NCBI GenBank assembly: GCA_005879255.1
Contig: VBKY01000139.1
Coordinates: 3,107 to 32,425, forward strand
Source: Deltaproteobacteria bacterium
GTDB lineage: Bacteria; Desulfobacterota_B; Binatia; UBA9968
Direction: 5' to 3'
DNA length: 29,319 bases
The notes under the pieces are model-generated. The model was given only the letters and a program-made list of their open reading frames with translations, did no database searches and was not told the origin of the DNA. Every line of letters starts with the position of its first letter. Within the stretch, counting starts at the first letter, position 1. The translations under genes and the position numbers were made by a program. Positions 27,260 through 29,319 of the stretch are shown one piece after another.

Positions 27260-27430
27260 ATGAGCTGCTGGAGAGCAAAAAACCGCGCGGTGGTCTTGGT
27301 CATCGACAAGTCCGGCAGCATGCGCGATGACGACCGTATTATTTACGCGCCGTTTCTTCGCGCCGTCAGCCCGGAGCGCATGGCTGGGACGCTGAAAATG
27401 CGACAAAGCAGATTTCTCATGCTACGCTAA
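27260..27430 (+). pseudogene. Fragment of a VWA-domain gene
   Basis: A plus-strand frame reads AKNRAVVLVIDKSGSM and then RDDDRIIYA. This is the first strand and MIDAS metal-binding loop (DxSGS) of a von Willebrand factor A domain, with the usual following residues. The expected continuation is replaced by unrelated sequence, ending at a TAA at 27428-27430, and the sequence upstream shows no VWA-protein features in the same frame. It most likely is the relic of a larger gene broken by deletion or frameshift. The short match leaves room for coincidence. Confidence 0.42.
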
Positions 27431-27463
27431 TCATCATACAGCGTCGAACATCAGCAATATTCC

Positions 27464-29254
27464 ATGCCACGACTGATTGAAGATTACGCCCTCATCGGTG
27501 ACTGCCAAACTGCCGCGCTCGTGGGGCGCGACGGTTCCATTGACTGGCTGTGTTTTCCGCGCTTCGATTCGCCAGCCTGCTTCGCCGCCCTTGTCGGCAC
27601 GCCGGAACATGGACGATGGCTACTCGCTCCGGCCGGCGCTGTCCGGTCGATCCGTCGCAACTACCGCAGGGGCACTCTGGTGCTCGAAACAGAGTACGAG
27701 ACCGCAACCGGCGTCGCCACCGTTATCGATTGCATGCCGCTACGGGAAGAGACGCCCGACCTCGTACGGGTTATCGAAGGAAAACGGGGCCAGCTCGATA
27801 TGCGCATGGAATTGACGATCCGGTTCGACTACGGCTCGTTGGTCCCCTGGGTGAATCGGACAGATAATGGCCTGATTGCCATCGGCGGACCAGACGCGCT
27901 TCGCCTTACTACGCCGGTTCGGCTTCGCGGGGAAAATTTTCGTACGGTGGCGGATTTCACGGTTTCGGCCGGAGAGAGCATTCCCTTCACGTTGACTTGG
28001 TTCCCGTCGCACCGCGCCGCGCCGGCGGAGAGAAATCCCACGGAGGAAATCAGCAGCGCCACCGATTGGTGGCTCGAGTGGTCGAAGCGCTGCACTTATC
28101 GAGGCGGATGGCGCGAAGAAGTGACTCGCTCCTTGATTACACTCAAAGCACTCACCTATGCGCCGACCGGCGGCATCGTCGCCGCAGTTACGACTTCGAT
28201 TCCGGAACAGCTTGGCGGCGTGCGCAATTGGGATTACCGATTCTGTTGGCTGCGTGACGCGACGTTTGCACTCTATGCCTTGACGACCGGCGGTTATGCT
28301 GAAGAGGCCAAAGCGTGGTGCGACTGGATGCTCCGCGCCGCTGCCGGAAAACCAGCGCAAATAAACACGGTCTATGGCGTCATGGGCGAGAGGCGTTTGC
28401 CCGAGCTCGAATTGCCGTGGTTGCCGGGATACGAAAACTCCTGGCCGGTTCGGGTCGGAAACGCGGCGTCCGATCAGTTTCAACTGGACGTCATCGGCGA
28501 AGTGATCGACGCGCTTCACTTCGCGCGCCGAGTTGGACTGGAACCGGACGAAGCCAGCTGGGCGTTTCAGAAATCACTGGTGAATTTTCTCGCGTCCGTT
28601 TGGCAAGCGCCGGACGAGGGATTCTGGGAGGTGCGCGGACCGCGCCGTCACTTTACGCATTCAAAGATGATGGCGTGGGTCGCGCTGGAGCGCGCGATCA
28701 GGGCTATCGAGCGCTTTAATCTGGACGGACCATTGGAAAGTTGGCGCGGTGTTCGGGACAGCATTCACGCCGAGGTGTGTCGCAAATGTTTCGACACGGA
28801 GATGAACTCGTTCGTCCAGTACTACGGCGCAAAACAACTGGATGCGAGTTTGTTGCTGATGCCCTTAGTCGGCTTTTTGCCGGCCACGGATCCGCGCGTG
28901 CTAGGAACCGTCGCAGCCATTCAAAAATATCTGATGAAGGACGGCTTTGTGGCGCGGTACCACACGAACCCGGCAATCGACGGTCTGCCGCCTGGCGAAG
29001 GCGCGTTTCTCGCTTGTTCGTTTTGGCTTGCTGATAATCTGGCATTGCAAAATCGCCATGATGAAGCGCGCGCCATATTTGAACGGCTGCTCGATATTCG
29101 CAACGACGTCGGTCTTCTGTCGGAAGGATACGATCCAGTGGGGCGCCGGCTGGTCGGCAACTTTCCGCAGGCGTTTTCGCACGTGGGGCTCGTCAATACG
29201 GCGCGCAATCTTACCCGGCGCGGCGGCCCGGCCGAGCACCGGTCGGAGAGCTAG
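27464..29254 (+). CDS. Glycoside hydrolase family 15 protein (glucoamylase/trehalase-like)
   Basis: 596 aa, complete. The N-terminal beta-sandwich (about 1-190) begins with the family signature MPRLIEDYALIGDCQTAALVGRDGSIDWLCFPRFDSPACFAALVG. The (alpha/alpha)6-barrel (about 215-590) contains NWDYRFCWLRDATFALYAL (about 255-273), which holds substrate-binding residues, and GNAASDQFQLDVIGEVIDAL. The catalytic Glu region PPGEGAFLACSFWLADNLAL follows near 510. GH15 enzymes invert and hydrolyse alpha-glucosidic bonds; close bacterial relatives include glucoamylases, glucodextranases and trehalases, so the exact substrate is open. No signal peptide is seen, indicating a cytosolic enzyme acting on storage glucan or trehalose. 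The ATG is kept for its canonical N-terminus, although no clear Shine-Dalgarno sequence precedes it. It is a single gene; the window ends 65 bp after its stop. Confidence 0.93.
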   Translation: MPRLIEDYALIGDCQTAALVGRDGSIDWLCFPRFDSPACFAALVGTPEHGRWLLAPAGAVRSIRRNYRRGTLVLETEYETATGVATVIDCMPLREETPDLVRVIEGKRGQLDMRMELTIRFDYGSLVPWVNRTDNGLIAIGGPDALRLTTPVRLRGENFRTVADFTVSAGESIPFTLTWFPSHRAAPAERNPTEEISSATDWWLEWSKRCTYRGGWREEVTRSLITLKALTYAPTGGIVAAVTTSIPEQLGGVRNWDYRFCWLRDATFALYALTTGGYAEEAKAWCDWMLRAAAGKPAQINTVYGVMGERRLPELELPWLPGYENSWPVRVGNAASDQFQLDVIGEVIDALHFARRVGLEPDEASWAFQKSLVNFLASVWQAPDEGFWEVRGPRRHFTHSKMMAWVALERAIRAIERFNLDGPLESWRGVRDSIHAEVCRKCFDTEMNSFVQYYGAKQLDASLLLMPLVGFLPATDPRVLGTVAAIQKYLMKDGFVARYHTNPAIDGLPPGEGAFLACSFWLADNLALQNRHDEARAIFERLLDIRNDVGLLSEGYDPVGRRLVGNFPQAFSHVGLVNTARNLTRRGGPAEHRSES

Positions 29255-29319
29255 CCGGAGTTTTAATTTCGATCCTAAGAGCCGCGAAATCCGTACGCAC
29301 TCTGTCCAAATCCCCCTGT

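Larger units (their letters stand above)
26887..27463. other. Intergenic region between divergent permease and GH15 genes
   Basis: This 577-bp gap contains the probable promoter of the ABC operon (27024-27052, minus strand) and, near 27260-27360, a plus-strand fragment of a VWA-like gene. A 46-codon minus-strand frame (27163-27303) with one hydrophobic segment (NPFALFCTVLLITVLAW) is also open but lacks a clear Shine-Dalgarno sequence. No intact larger gene was recognised. Confidence 0.5.

Noticed and set aside
27163..27303. 46-aa minus-strand frame with one hydrophobic helix
   Set aside because: Plausible in shape, but it lacks a clear Shine-Dalgarno sequence and overlaps the start of the VWA-like fragment on the other strand; kept only as a note.

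Overview
The window is about 29 kb of moderately GC-rich bacterial chromosome, apparently from an aerobic, Gram-negative-type organism. Short intergenic gaps, Shine-Dalgarno-led operons, the alternative complex III genes and the NtrC/sigma-54 style of regulation would fit a deltaproteobacterial, Binatota, Methylomirabilota or Acidobacteria-like lineage. That placement is inference; no rRNA or other phylogenetic marker is present.

Left part, minus strand (1-7770): a block of central and respiratory metabolism. In transcription order it holds a ManC-like sugar-1-phosphate nucleotidyltransferase, sucA and sucB (E1 and E2 of 2-oxoglutarate dehydrogenase), then actA (pentaheme cytochrome c) and the first 530 codons of actB (iron-sulfur/molybdopterin-like subunit) of alternative complex III, which runs off the left edge. 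Odd details are an 18-bp perfect palindrome just before sucA, an E2 whose E3-binding domain looks degenerate, a nested palindrome between sucB and actA, and an 8-bp tandem repeat plus a 14-bp duplication around the actA/actB junction.

Middle, plus strand (8505-12224): single genes for a TVP38/TMEM64 (DedA-like) membrane protein, a PhnB-like VOC protein and an FtsH protease, separated by gaps with no recognisable intact gene.

Kdp locus (12438-22939): the most interesting part. The plus strand carries a 27-aa membrane protein, kdpF, kdpA, kdpB, kdpC, a divergent PII protein, a 28-codon PII remnant, a stand-alone KdpD sensor/USP protein, a membrane histidine kinase with HAMP and PAS domains, and a response regulator with a TPR-like tail and no DNA-binding domain. 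Convergent to these is an NtrC/AlgB-type sigma-54 activator. No OmpR-type KdpE is present. Upstream of the operon lie a sigma-54 (-24/-12) promoter match with exact spacing and, 60-100 bp above it, two near-identical 15-bp dyads three helical turns apart. Together these suggest high-affinity K+ uptake controlled by a sigma-54 enhancer-binding protein and possibly by a PII-like ligand sensor.

Right part: a minus-strand ABC importer operon comprising a two-domain NitT/TauT-type permease and an ATPase with fused AAA-associated, MgtE-N-like and CBS domains; a gap holding what looks like a fragment of a VWA-domain gene; and a complete plus-strand GH15 glycoside hydrolase gene.
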